57,631 nt of DNA from positions 1-57,631 of the forward strand of contig NZ_QICQ01000015.1 in assembly GCF_003201195.1 (NCBI RefSeq). The letters are read 5' to 3'. Origin of the DNA: Nitrosomonas eutropha. GTDB taxonomy: Bacteria > Pseudomonadota > Gammaproteobacteria > Burkholderiales > Nitrosomonadaceae. Positions 16,724-24,690 of this stretch are shown in pieces; the stretch's first letter is position 1, and each line of letters begins with the position of its first letter. Under the pieces are notes generated by a model. It did not search any database, was not told where the DNA came from, and worked only from the letters and a program-made list of their open reading frames with translations. Both the position numbers and the translations under genes were made by a program.

Positions 16724-19700
16724 ATGGATCATCAGATAAATAACAAAAATCCGGTATCGCAATCTTCTGTGAAATCTCCACGGCGTTTCAGAAAATGGTT
16801 TTCGGGGATGCTGGCAGCGTTGATGCTGGCGGCCATGACAAGTGGTTTGTATTGGCTGGTTTTTACTTCTTCTGGCCTACACTGGTTGTTTGCAACTGCT
16901 TCCCGGGCCACGAATGGCGCGCTGACATTTTCGGGTATATCCGGCAGTTTGCAGCATGCTTTTCATGCACAAACAATCACTTTCAAAAATGATGGGCTGG
17001 ATGCTCGGGTAGAAAATCTGGATTTTCGCTGGCAACCACAACGCTTGCTGACGGGTAATCTTTTGATTGAAGCGCTGACCATTCAATCGGTTGAAGTACA
17101 TAGTGCACCATCTGAAGAAGAGGAAGAGCCAGTTACACAACCCGAAAGCCTGTCGCTGCCAATCGGCATGGTAATCGAAAAATTGGGTATCCGCTCACTC
17201 AAGACTTATACATTGGGTAATGATCAGCCCGATCTGGAGATATCCGATCTTGTCCTTCGGCTGGACAGTGATGGCAAACGCCATCGTCTGCAAACACTGG
17301 CACTTGAACTGGAGCAGGGAAAGATTGCGGGTAACCTGGAGATTGCTCCCAATCCACCATTTGATCTGACGTCACAACTGGTATTTTACAGTTGGGCGAA
17401 TGCTGTCAATGCTGATAATAAACCAAGTCATGCGGTTCTTAAACTGAGTGGTAACTTACAACAGATAAGGGCAAAGCTGGCTGTAAAGGATGGTGAATTG
17501 AATGGGGCAGGCATTTTTACCATTCATCCTTTTGATAAATTACCTTTACTTGATGCCCGTCTGGTATTCAATGGGCTGAATCCTCATGTTTTTTCTCCAG
17601 ATCTGCCCAAAGCTGATCTGAGTATTCGCAGTTATCTTGAGCAAACCCAGGCTGAGCGCCTGGAAGGGCGTATTACTGTTAGTAATACTATGGCACGCCC
17701 ACTGGGTCAGGAAGGTATCCCATTGAAAGATATGCGTTTACAGTTTTTATTTACCGGTGATGACATTCATCTGGATGATATCGCGCTACGTTTGTCTGAA
17801 CAGGAAGCTGCGCCTGGTAGCCTGACAGGAAAAGCCAACTGGCAAATCAGCACTAAAACAGGGCAGGCAGACATTCAAGTCCGGCAATTGAATCCAGCCT
17901 CTTTAAAAAGTGGTTTACATCCGGCAAATTTGTCTGGAAATCTGCATTTTGCAGGCGATCAGGATGTTCAGCATGGCATGATCAAGTTGCGTGATGAAGT
18001 GTTGCAAATGAATATAGATATGGCATTGGCGCGTGCTGCTTCAGTCATCACCATCGAAAAACTTGATCTCGCCCGAGGGGATTCCAGTCTATCAGGTCAC
18101 GGTGTATTACAACTGGATGAATCGCAGCCTTTTACGTTTGAGGGATTACTCAAGCAGTTTGACATTTCTGCATTTGCTGATGTGCCATCCTCCAATCTCA
18201 ATGCCAAATTTAATCTGGGGGGGCAGCTGGCACCACAACCGATTGCTAATATTAATTTCTCGATTGATCAAAGTCACTTCTCTAACCAGCCAGTGACTGG
18301 CCAAGGAACTTTGGCTTTGCTGCAATCCAGGCGGGTTAAAAGTGATGCCCGCTTGCATCTGGGGGATAACCAGCTTGAGATAAAGGGGGCATTAGGAAAC
18401 GCAGAAGATCATCTGTCAGTGGTACTGGCCGCACCCAGATTGACTCAGATCGGATTCGGGCTGCAAGGCGATATGCATTCCCGGATTGAGCTAAGCGGTA
18501 AGATTGATCGTCCGGATGTGGCATTTGAGCTTAATTCAAATCATTTCAATTTTCATGAAGAACATCAACTTGCCCAACTCAAAGCCAAAGGCAGTTTGCG
18601 TGGAACCGTTATTCAACTTGATCTCCAGACAGGAGCCTATCAAAAAGGCACAGAAATATTCTTGCAGCAATTATCAGTTGGACTGGATGGGACTCAATCA
18701 AATCACCAGCTATTGATCAACAGCCAGATTGACCAAACGACTGAAGCACAATTTCAGGCAAAAGGAGGATTGATCACCCGTCCCGGAGATACGCAGCATT
18801 TCCAATGGGATGGGATCATTAATAAACTTGCTCTGACTGGCTCGGTACCCCTCGATCTGGTAACTCAGCCAAGCGTCCGGATCAGTCCGGAGGCGGTTGT
18901 ATTGGGGCATACTCATATAAAGGTTATTGCGGGCGATATTAATATTCTTGATGCACACTGGACCCCCAAACAATGGTCTACCCGGGGTAATTTCTCCGGT
19001 ATTGCATTGCAATCGGGCGGGCTGTCCCCAAAAAATTATGAACCTCTGAAACTGGGCGGAGATTGGCAGTTTGCGGCTGATCGGCAATTAACCGGGCGTT
19101 TGCATGTACAGCGAGAAAAAGGGGACTTTATCCTGCCGACAGAAACTCCGTTTGCATTGGGTTTACAAACGCTTGCATTCAATCTGCTAGCTGAAAATAA
19201 CAATCTAAACGGACAGTTGGTTATTCGCGGGGCGCACGTCGGCGAAGCCACGGCGAGGGTTAGTGTCCCGTTGCAACCAGCCGGTTCTGTCTGGGAAATT
19301 CAGAAAAATGCCCCACTGAATGGAGATCTGCACCTGAATCTGCCTGATCTCACCTGGGTCGGCTCGGTTATAGGTGACAATCTGCGTAGCGAAGGTCAGC
19401 TTGCTGCACACGCTCGGCTGGCAGGAACGCTTGAACAACCAGAGCTGCAGGGCAGTGTGACAGGAGATGCATTGGTGATTGCGCTGCTGGATCAGGGGTT
19501 GCAATTAAAAGAAGGCAAGCTTGCTGTGGATTTTAACCAGGATAGAGTTTTGCTTGAAACGCTCAATTTTACTGCGCCACTTGAGAAACCCACGAAGGAT
19601 AAATTGCTTAAAGGACTGAAGTTGACGCAGAAGTCTGGCCGGCTAAGTGCGCATGGTAGTGTGAATATCCATAACCAGCAAAGTAATCTTGCCATTGAAA

Positions 19701-20623
19701 TTGATCATTTGCCTGTTGCACAACAAGAAGATCGCTGGATCGTCGTTTCTGGAACCAGTTTGGTTGGTTTCAGTGATAACGTGCTTGATGTTACCGGAAA
19801 AATCATGACGGATGTTGGCTTTATCAAGCAGCCGGAGGCCGGAACGCCTAACTTGGCAGAGGATATCATCATTACGGGCAAGACTGATTCCGAGCCAGAA
19901 TCACAGGTTTTTAAAATAAATCTGGATGCAACACTGGATTTAGGAGAGCGGTTCTTTCTGCGTGCTTCAGGATTGGAGGGGCGGCTGGTTGGACAGTTAC
20001 GTCTGCACAGTGAACCGGGACGATTACTCAATGCAGTGGGAACTATTGCAACTCGTGACACCCATTTTGGGGCATACAGCCAGAACTTGCTCGTCCGGCG
20101 TGGAATTGTGAATTTTGATGGGCCGCTTGATAATCCAGGACTCAATATCTTGGCGGTGCGTAGCGGTTTGCAGGTAGAAGCGGGCATAGAAATAACAGGG
20201 ACAGTGAGACAACCCAAAATCAAGCTGGTATCACAACCCGAGGTTCCCGATTCAGAGAAGCTGTCCTGGATCGTACTGGGGCGACCTACCGATAAAAGCG
20301 GCCTGGACAGCGGATTATTGTTGAGTGCAGCCGGTAGCATTCTGGGAGGATCTGATGAGGGTGTTCTGGACAGTATTACCCAAGGGTTGGGTATTGATGA
20401 TTTTTCAATCCGGCAGCAGGAGGGCGGTTCTTTAACCGACCAGGTGGGTATGATCGGTAAACGGCTTTCATCACGCGCCTACCTGAGTTTCGAGCATGGG
20501 TTGACTTCCGCATCGGCCGGGGTCGCCAAGCTGACCTACAGTTTATTTCCTCATGTTTCAGTGGTAACCCGGGCAGGAGATGATAGCGCAGTTGATCTAT
20601 TTTATGACTTTCAGTTTGATTGA
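16724..20623 (+). CDS. tamB: TamB-like translocation and assembly module protein
   Basis: About 1,299 residues, near the size of E. coli TamB. It has one N-terminal membrane anchor (LAALMLAAMTSGLYWLVF, residues about 28-46), a very long repetitive beta-rich AsmA/DUF490-like middle and a conserved C-terminal TamB domain (GTIATRDTHFGAYSQNLLVRRG, IKLVSQPEVPDSEKLSWIVLGR). The ATG at 16724 follows the tamA stop by one base, so the pair are translationally coupled. The protein forms a lipid-conducting beta-taco between the membranes. Its 3' end overlaps the convergent nsrR gene by 13 bases. Confidence 0.9.
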   Translation: MDHQINNKNPVSQSSVKSPRRFRKWFSGMLAALMLAAMTSGLYWLVFTSSGLHWLFATASRATNGALTFSGISGSLQHAFHAQTITFKNDGLDARVENLDFRWQPQRLLTGNLLIEALTIQSVEVHSAPSEEEEEPVTQPESLSLPIGMVIEKLGIRSLKTYTLGNDQPDLEISDLVLRLDSDGKRHRLQTLALELEQGKIAGNLEIAPNPPFDLTSQLVFYSWANAVNADNKPSHAVLKLSGNLQQIRAKLAVKDGELNGAGIFTIHPFDKLPLLDARLVFNGLNPHVFSPDLPKADLSIRSYLEQTQAERLEGRITVSNTMARPLGQEGIPLKDMRLQFLFTGDDIHLDDIALRLSEQEAAPGSLTGKANWQISTKTGQADIQVRQLNPASLKSGLHPANLSGNLHFAGDQDVQHGMIKLRDEVLQMNIDMALARAASVITIEKLDLARGDSSLSGHGVLQLDESQPFTFEGLLKQFDISAFADVPSSNLNAKFNLGGQLAPQPIANINFSIDQSHFSNQPVTGQGTLALLQSRRVKSDARLHLGDNQLEIKGALGNAEDHLSVVLAAPRLTQIGFGLQGDMHSRIELSGKIDRPDVAFELNSNHFNFHEEHQLAQLKAKGSLRGTVIQLDLQTGAYQKGTEIFLQQLSVGLDGTQSNHQLLINSQIDQTTEAQFQAKGGLITRPGDTQHFQWDGIINKLALTGSVPLDLVTQPSVRISPEAVVLGHTHIKVIAGDINILDAHWTPKQWSTRGNFSGIALQSGGLSPKNYEPLKLGGDWQFAADRQLTGRLHVQREKGDFILPTETPFALGLQTLAFNLLAENNNLNGQLVIRGAHVGEATARVSVPLQPAGSVWEIQKNAPLNGDLHLNLPDLTWVGSVIGDNLRSEGQLAAHARLAGTLEQPELQGSVTGDALVIALLDQGLQLKEGKLAVDFNQDRVLLETLNFTAPLEKPTKDKLLKGLKLTQKSGRLSAHGSVNIHNQQSNLAIEIDHLPVAQQEDRWIVVSGTSLVGFSDNVLDVTGKIMTDVGFIKQPEAGTPNLAEDIIITGKTDSEPESQVFKINLDATLDLGERFFLRASGLEGRLVGQLRLHSEPGRLLNAVGTIATRDTHFGAYSQNLLVRRGIVNFDGPLDNPGLNILAVRSGLQVEAGIEITGTVRQPKIKLVSQPEVPDSEKLSWIVLGRPTDKSGLDSGLLLSAAGSILGGSDEGVLDSITQGLGIDDFSIRQQEGGSLTDQVGMIGKRLSSRAYLSFEHGLTSASAGVAKLTYSLFPHVSVVTRAGDDSAVDLFYDFQFD

Positions 20624-21075
20624 TCCGTTAGGTTATCGAACATTCCCATGACTTGCAGTTGCTTTTTTAATTGACGTTTGGGAACCATCAGATCAGCCAG
20701 AGTATAGCTATCAAGCACGGTCATGAACGCCGCGAGCGCTTCCGCGATGATTGAGCGCAACACACAACTGTCGCAGATAATACATGCATTCTGATCGCTG
20801 AAGCATTCAACGAGATCCATAGAAGTTTCCGTATGACGCATGACTTCACCGATATTGATCATTTCAGGTGCTCGTGCCAGACGGATACCCCCGTGTTTTC
20901 CACGTAGCGTTTCCAGGTAACCGAGCTGACCCAGATGATGCACGATCTTGACGACATGATTACGTGAAATGCGATAACAATCGGATATTTCAGTAATAGT
21001 AGATAATTTCTCTCTTTTCAAACCGAGATAAATCAGGATACGCAAAGCGTAATCACTGTAATTCGTCAGTTTCAT
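20611..21075 (-). CDS. nsrR: NsrR, Rrf2-family nitric oxide/nitrite-responsive repressor
   Basis: A winged-helix Rrf2 protein starting MKLTNYSDYALR (the ATG at 21075, which the family supports over an earlier one at 21123). The recognition helix lies in ISRNHVVKIVHHL and the wing in TLRGKHGGIRLA. Cluster cysteines are C91, C98 and C104 (spacing 6 and 5), with an extra C101; E. coli NsrR uses C91, C96 and C102. In N. europaea, NsrR represses the nirK cluster. Here it is divergent from that cluster, and an excellent NsrR palindrome lies at the cluster promoter. Confidence 0.92.
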   Translation of the reverse strand: MKLTNYSDYALRILIYLGLKREKLSTITEISDCYRISRNHVVKIVHHLGQLGYLETLRGKHGGIRLARAPEMINIGEVMRHTETSMDLVECFSDQNACIICDSCVLRSIIAEALAAFMTVLDSYTLADLMVPKRQLKKQLQVMGMFDNLTDQSN

Positions 21076-21199
21076 GAGGCATACCCCCTTTAATAATAGG
21101 CGCGGATGACAACATACCCCCACATTTTATTTTAGCCCGGAAAGCATAGATACCGGGAGCACCGGGCTGATTATTTCGTTTTCCCCCCGATAAAAGTTA

Positions 21200-21227
21200 T
21201 TGACAATTAGATTGATATAAGTAAAAT
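21200..21227 (+). promoter_or_regulatory. sigma-70 promoter of ncgABC-nirK
   Basis: TTGACA (21200-21205), 16 bases, then TAAAAT (21222-21227). The consensus -35 and good -10 predict transcription starting near 21234, just at the edge of the NsrR palindrome, about 140 bases before the first gene. Confidence 0.75.
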
Positions 21228-21234
21228 GCGCACA

Positions 21235-21257
21235 AAGATACATTTTAAATATATCTT
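21235..21257. promoter_or_regulatory. NsrR operator upstream of ncgA
   Basis: A 23-base near-perfect palindrome with arms AAGATACAT and ATATATCTT around a TTTAA centre. It matches the 11-1-11 NsrR consensus (AAGATGCATTTTAAATGCATCTT type, described here in halves). It begins at the predicted start of transcription, where bound repressor would block initiation or early elongation. Confidence 0.85.
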
Positions 21258-21375
21258 TATCGCTGTAAGGAGGGATCTATCAAGTGCTGATGAGGTATTA
21301 ACACAGTATGTATCTAAAAGTAAGAGAGTTTTGTGCATCAAAGGCGTATTAAATATACACTAAAAGGACCGATTT

Positions 21376-22437
21376 ATGAGAAATTCAAATTCGATATTTT
21401 CGCATTACCGATTCATCATCAGCATCGTTATTGGACTGTATGCACTGGTGATGATTCCTGCAACAAGCTGGGCCGAAAAACGTGAATTCGATATGTCAAT
21501 CGAAGACACCCGGATCGTTCTAGTCGGCAAGAGAGATTTTCACACATTTGCCTTCAATGGCCAGGTTCCAGCGCCGCTTATTCACGTCAAGGAAGGCGAT
21601 GACGTTGTAGTAAATGTAACCAACATGACCACGCTGCCGCATACCATCCACTGGCACGGCATGCTTCAGCGCGGTACCTGGCAGAACGATGGTGTGCCTC
21701 ACGCCACTCAGCATGCGATAGAGCCCGGTGATACGTTTACTTACAAATTCAAGGCTGAACCTTCCGGCACCATGTGGTACCACTGTCACGTCAATGTGAA
21801 CGAACACGTCACCATGCGCGGCATGTGGGGGCCACTCATTGTGGAGCCGAAGAATCCTCTTCCAATCGAGAAAACAGTAACCAAAGAATACATCATGATG
21901 CTTTCTGATTGGGTATCAGCTTGGGCGAACAAACCGGGTGAGGGCGGTATTCCGGGAGATGTATTCGATTATTACACGATTAACGCCAAATCTTTTCCTG
22001 AAACGCAACCTATACGAGTCAAAAAAGGAGATGTCATAAGGCTGCGCATCTTTGGTGCAGGTGATCAAGTTCATTCCATTCATACTCATGGCCACATCTC
22101 TAACATCGTATTCAAGGATGGTTTTCCTTTGGAAAGTCCAATTAAGGCCGACACTGTTCTTATTGGGCCGGGCGAGCGTTATGACGTTATCATCAATATG
22201 GATAACCCTGGTTTATGGATGATACATGATCACGTTGATACGCATACTACCAATGGAGATAAGCCTGACGGTGGAATTATGACAACCATCGAGTATGAGG
22301 AAGTCGGACTTGACCACGATTTCTATGTATGGAAAGACAAAAAATTTGTACCTGATTTCTACTATGAAGAATCTCTGAAAAAAGACTTCGGAATGCATAA
22401 TTCGAAAGTCTTCAAAGGAGAACTCATCGAAGAATGA
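21376..22437 (+). CDS. ncgA: two-domain multicopper oxidase of the nirK cluster
   Basis: A 353-residue secreted multicopper oxidase: signal peptide to about residue 34, then two cupredoxin domains. Copper ligand motifs are TIHWHGM, MWYHCHVNVNEHV, HSIHTHGH and MIHDHVDTH, giving the HXH pairs of a trinuclear centre. Only two domains are present, unlike three-domain laccases. It is the first gene of the ncgABC-nirK operon, whose products give NirK-dependent nitrite tolerance in N. europaea. ncgB starts 38 bases downstream. Identification combines sequence motifs with the exact gene order. Confidence 0.9.
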   Translation: MRNSNSIFSHYRFIISIVIGLYALVMIPATSWAEKREFDMSIEDTRIVLVGKRDFHTFAFNGQVPAPLIHVKEGDDVVVNVTNMTTLPHTIHWHGMLQRGTWQNDGVPHATQHAIEPGDTFTYKFKAEPSGTMWYHCHVNVNEHVTMRGMWGPLIVEPKNPLPIEKTVTKEYIMMLSDWVSAWANKPGEGGIPGDVFDYYTINAKSFPETQPIRVKKGDVIRLRIFGAGDQVHSIHTHGHISNIVFKDGFPLESPIKADTVLIGPGERYDVIINMDNPGLWMIHDHVDTHTTNGDKPDGGIMTTIEYEEVGLDHDFYVWKDKKFVPDFYYEESLKKDFGMHNSKVFKGELIEE

Positions 22438-22474
22438 TGTGTATGTGTAACACAACAACCAAAGGAGAAGAAAT

Positions 22475-23173
22475 ATGATGAAAGCCTATTTGCTTGCGGC
22501 GATGGTTGGTGCGGGTTTTCTTGCATCATCGCTAACAGCTTCTGCTGCGGACGGTTCCGCAATACTGCAGTCACAATGTGCTTCCTGCCATGCGCTGACT
22601 CAGCCGGAAAATACTTCCCTAGATCGTTTGTGGGAACGTAAAGGGCCGGATCTTTATTACGCCGGAGTTAAATTTAATAAGCCATGGCTAGTGAAATGGC
22701 TGCAGGATCCGGTCAGAATTCGCCCGGCTGGTGAATTCTATCGCAAACATATCAAGAAGGGCGATAAGGGGGATGTTGTGGATGAGTCTACGCTCACGGT
22801 ACATCCAAAACTGGCACAGGCCGATGCTGAAGCAGCTGCTGATGCCTTGATGGCCCTGAAAGGACCAGAAGGATTGATTGAGACAGGAAAATACGATGCG
22901 GACAAGAAACCATCCCCAATGGCAAAAATGCTCTTCACCAAACTGCGTGGCTGTTATGCCTGCCATTCAATCGGTGGTGGAAAGGGTGGATTGTCTGGCT
23001 CGAGTCTAGAAACAGCCGGTGACCGTTTACAGCCTGATTTCATTTACAGCTATATCAAAGATCCGCAGAAAATTGATAAGGGTATCTGGATGCCAAAACT
23101 CAAAATTTCCGAGCAGGATCTGCAGAATCTTACCGGCTATATTGCTCAACTGAAAGGAAAGGAGGGTAAATAA
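22475..23173 (+). CDS. ncgB: diheme cytochrome c of the nirK cluster
   Basis: A 232-residue periplasmic protein with signal peptide (cleavage after SAADG or nearby) and two haem c sites, CASCH (about residue 35) and CYACH (about residue 160). Each is followed by methionine-containing segments that could supply the distal ligand (for example GIWMPKLK). It probably carries electrons between the oxidase, NirK and the periplasmic cytochrome pool. Its stop codon overlaps the ncgC start (TAATG), implying coupling. AAAGGAGAAG precedes the start. Confidence 0.88.
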   Translation: MMKAYLLAAMVGAGFLASSLTASAADGSAILQSQCASCHALTQPENTSLDRLWERKGPDLYYAGVKFNKPWLVKWLQDPVRIRPAGEFYRKHIKKGDKGDVVDESTLTVHPKLAQADAEAAADALMALKGPEGLIETGKYDADKKPSPMAKMLFTKLRGCYACHSIGGGKGGLSGSSLETAGDRLQPDFIYSYIKDPQKIDKGIWMPKLKISEQDLQNLTGYIAQLKGKEGK

Positions 23174-23556
23174 TGAATATCAGTCGTTCTGTTTTACTGC
23201 TTGCAGGAATGAGTTTGATCTTTTTAGGATCACTAGCTACGCCAGCTTCTGCAGCGGATGACCAGTTTAAACATGCCGAAAAACTCTACGATACGTATTG
23301 TGCACAATGCCATGGTGCCGACCGTGATGGCAATGGTCTTAACAGTACTTTTATATCTGTTCAGCCGCGCGATCACAGTGATCCAAAGGGTATGGGTGAT
23401 ATTCCCAACGACGAGATTATTGAAGTAATCAAGAAAGGAGGTCTTGCCGCCAATAAATCAGTGTTGATGCCAGCCTGGGGAGAAATTTTCAGTGATGAAG
23501 AGGTTGATCAGCTGGCCGCCTACCTGCGTCATATCTGTAAGTGTGGTTCAAATTAA
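23173..23556 (+). CDS. ncgC: monoheme cytochrome c of the nirK cluster
   Basis: A 127-residue class I cytochrome c: signal peptide ending near ASAAD, a single CAQCH haem site, and a C-terminal helix with VLMPAWGEIFSDEEVDQLAAYLR whose Met is the likely sixth ligand. Overlaps the ncgB stop and is followed by nirK after 43 bases. It is a plausible direct electron donor to NirK. Confidence 0.88.
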   Translation: MNISRSVLLLAGMSLIFLGSLATPASAADDQFKHAEKLYDTYCAQCHGADRDGNGLNSTFISVQPRDHSDPKGMGDIPNDEIIEVIKKGGLAANKSVLMPAWGEIFSDEEVDQLAAYLRHICKCGSN

Positions 23557-23599
23557 TTAAAAGTTGATCTGTAAATAAAGTAGAGGAAGAAAAAACAAT

Positions 23600-24544
23600 A
23601 TGAAATATAAAAAATTATTTAATGCAAGCTTTGCTGCGCTGGCAGCCAGTGTTGCCCTGCCAGGATTTCATGCAGAAGCTGTAGCTAAAACAGTACCGGT
23701 CACGATCCATGCAGTGGAAAAAGATGTGGCCTACGATAATAAGGGCAGCACCTATCATGCGTGGACCTTTGGCGGTGTTGTACCGGGTCCGGTTGTGCGT
23801 GTTACTGAAGGTGACACAGTCGAATTTACTCTGGTGAATGAAGAAAGCAATAAAAACTCACATAGCATGGATTTTCATGCCGCCAGAGTGGATGTAATGA
23901 CGGATTTTGATTCTGTCAAACCAGGCGAAACAAAAAAATTCACCTTTACTGCTGATAATCCCGGTGTATTCTTTTATCACTGTGGTTCGGATCCAATGAT
24001 TCAGCATATTGCGCGTGGTATGTATGGCGTTATTATTGTCGATCCGAAGGATGAGAATGCTTTGCCTAAGGCTGATCGTGAATATGTGCTGATTCAGGCC
24101 GAGCACTACGAAAATCCGGATGACAAAACAGCCATGATGAAGAATCAGTGGTCTAATGCCGTTTTTAATGGCGGCGTCTTCAAATACGATCCGGTACATG
24201 ACCCGGAAGCGACACGCTGGTTGCAAGCCAAGCCGGGTGAGCGGGTTCGTATCTACTTTGTCAACGCTGGACCCAATGAGTTTTCCTCACTGCATCCTAT
24301 CGCTGGGATCTGGGAAAATGTCTACCCCAGTGGAAATCCCAAGAATGTCCAGTATGCATTGCAGTCCTATACAATTGGGCCAGGCGATGCGGCAACGCTT
24401 GATCTGATTTCTCCAGTTGCAGGTGCTAATGCAATCGTTGACCATGCCATGAATCATGCATTGACTGGTGCAATCGCTGTAATTATGTTCAGTGATGATG
24501 CTGATCCGGAAGCTGGCAAGGGTGACAATATCCTGGTCAGATAA
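23600..24544 (+). CDS. nirK: copper-containing nitrite reductase (NO-forming)
   Basis: A 314-residue NirK with signal peptide (to about residue 28) and two cupredoxin domains. Type 1 copper ligands are in HSMDFH (His), FYHCGSDPMIQHIARGMYG (Cys, His, Met). The type 2 site uses HSMDFH, FYH and DHAMNHAL from the second domain. It reduces nitrite to nitric oxide in the periplasm. It is the last gene of the NsrR-controlled cluster, followed by a strong terminator. The C-terminal tail found in some longer NirKs is absent, so this is the short ammonia-oxidiser form. Confidence 0.95.
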   Translation: MKYKKLFNASFAALAASVALPGFHAEAVAKTVPVTIHAVEKDVAYDNKGSTYHAWTFGGVVPGPVVRVTEGDTVEFTLVNEESNKNSHSMDFHAARVDVMTDFDSVKPGETKKFTFTADNPGVFFYHCGSDPMIQHIARGMYGVIIVDPKDENALPKADREYVLIQAEHYENPDDKTAMMKNQWSNAVFNGGVFKYDPVHDPEATRWLQAKPGERVRIYFVNAGPNEFSSLHPIAGIWENVYPSGNPKNVQYALQSYTIGPGDAATLDLISPVAGANAIVDHAMNHALTGAIAVIMFSDDADPEAGKGDNILVR

Positions 24545-24636
24545 GCTACTCTGTAATAACATTACGTAACTGCAGCATCATGGGGCTGCGTGTTTCAGGG
24601 CTCCATGAAATATCCTCTTCAGGATAGCAGCATAAT

Positions 24637-24682
24637 AAAACCGCCTGAATTCCGAGTATTGCTTCACAGGCGGTTTTTCTTT
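24637..24682. terminator. bidirectional terminator between nirK and cphA
   Basis: Perfect 11-base stem: AAAACCGCCTG (24637-24647) pairs with CAGGCGGTTTT (24667-24677) across a 19-base loop, followed by TTCTTTT on the plus strand and TTTTATTA on the minus strand. It lies between the convergent nirK and cphA stops and can serve both. Confidence 0.9.
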
Positions 24683-24690
24683 TGTCATTG

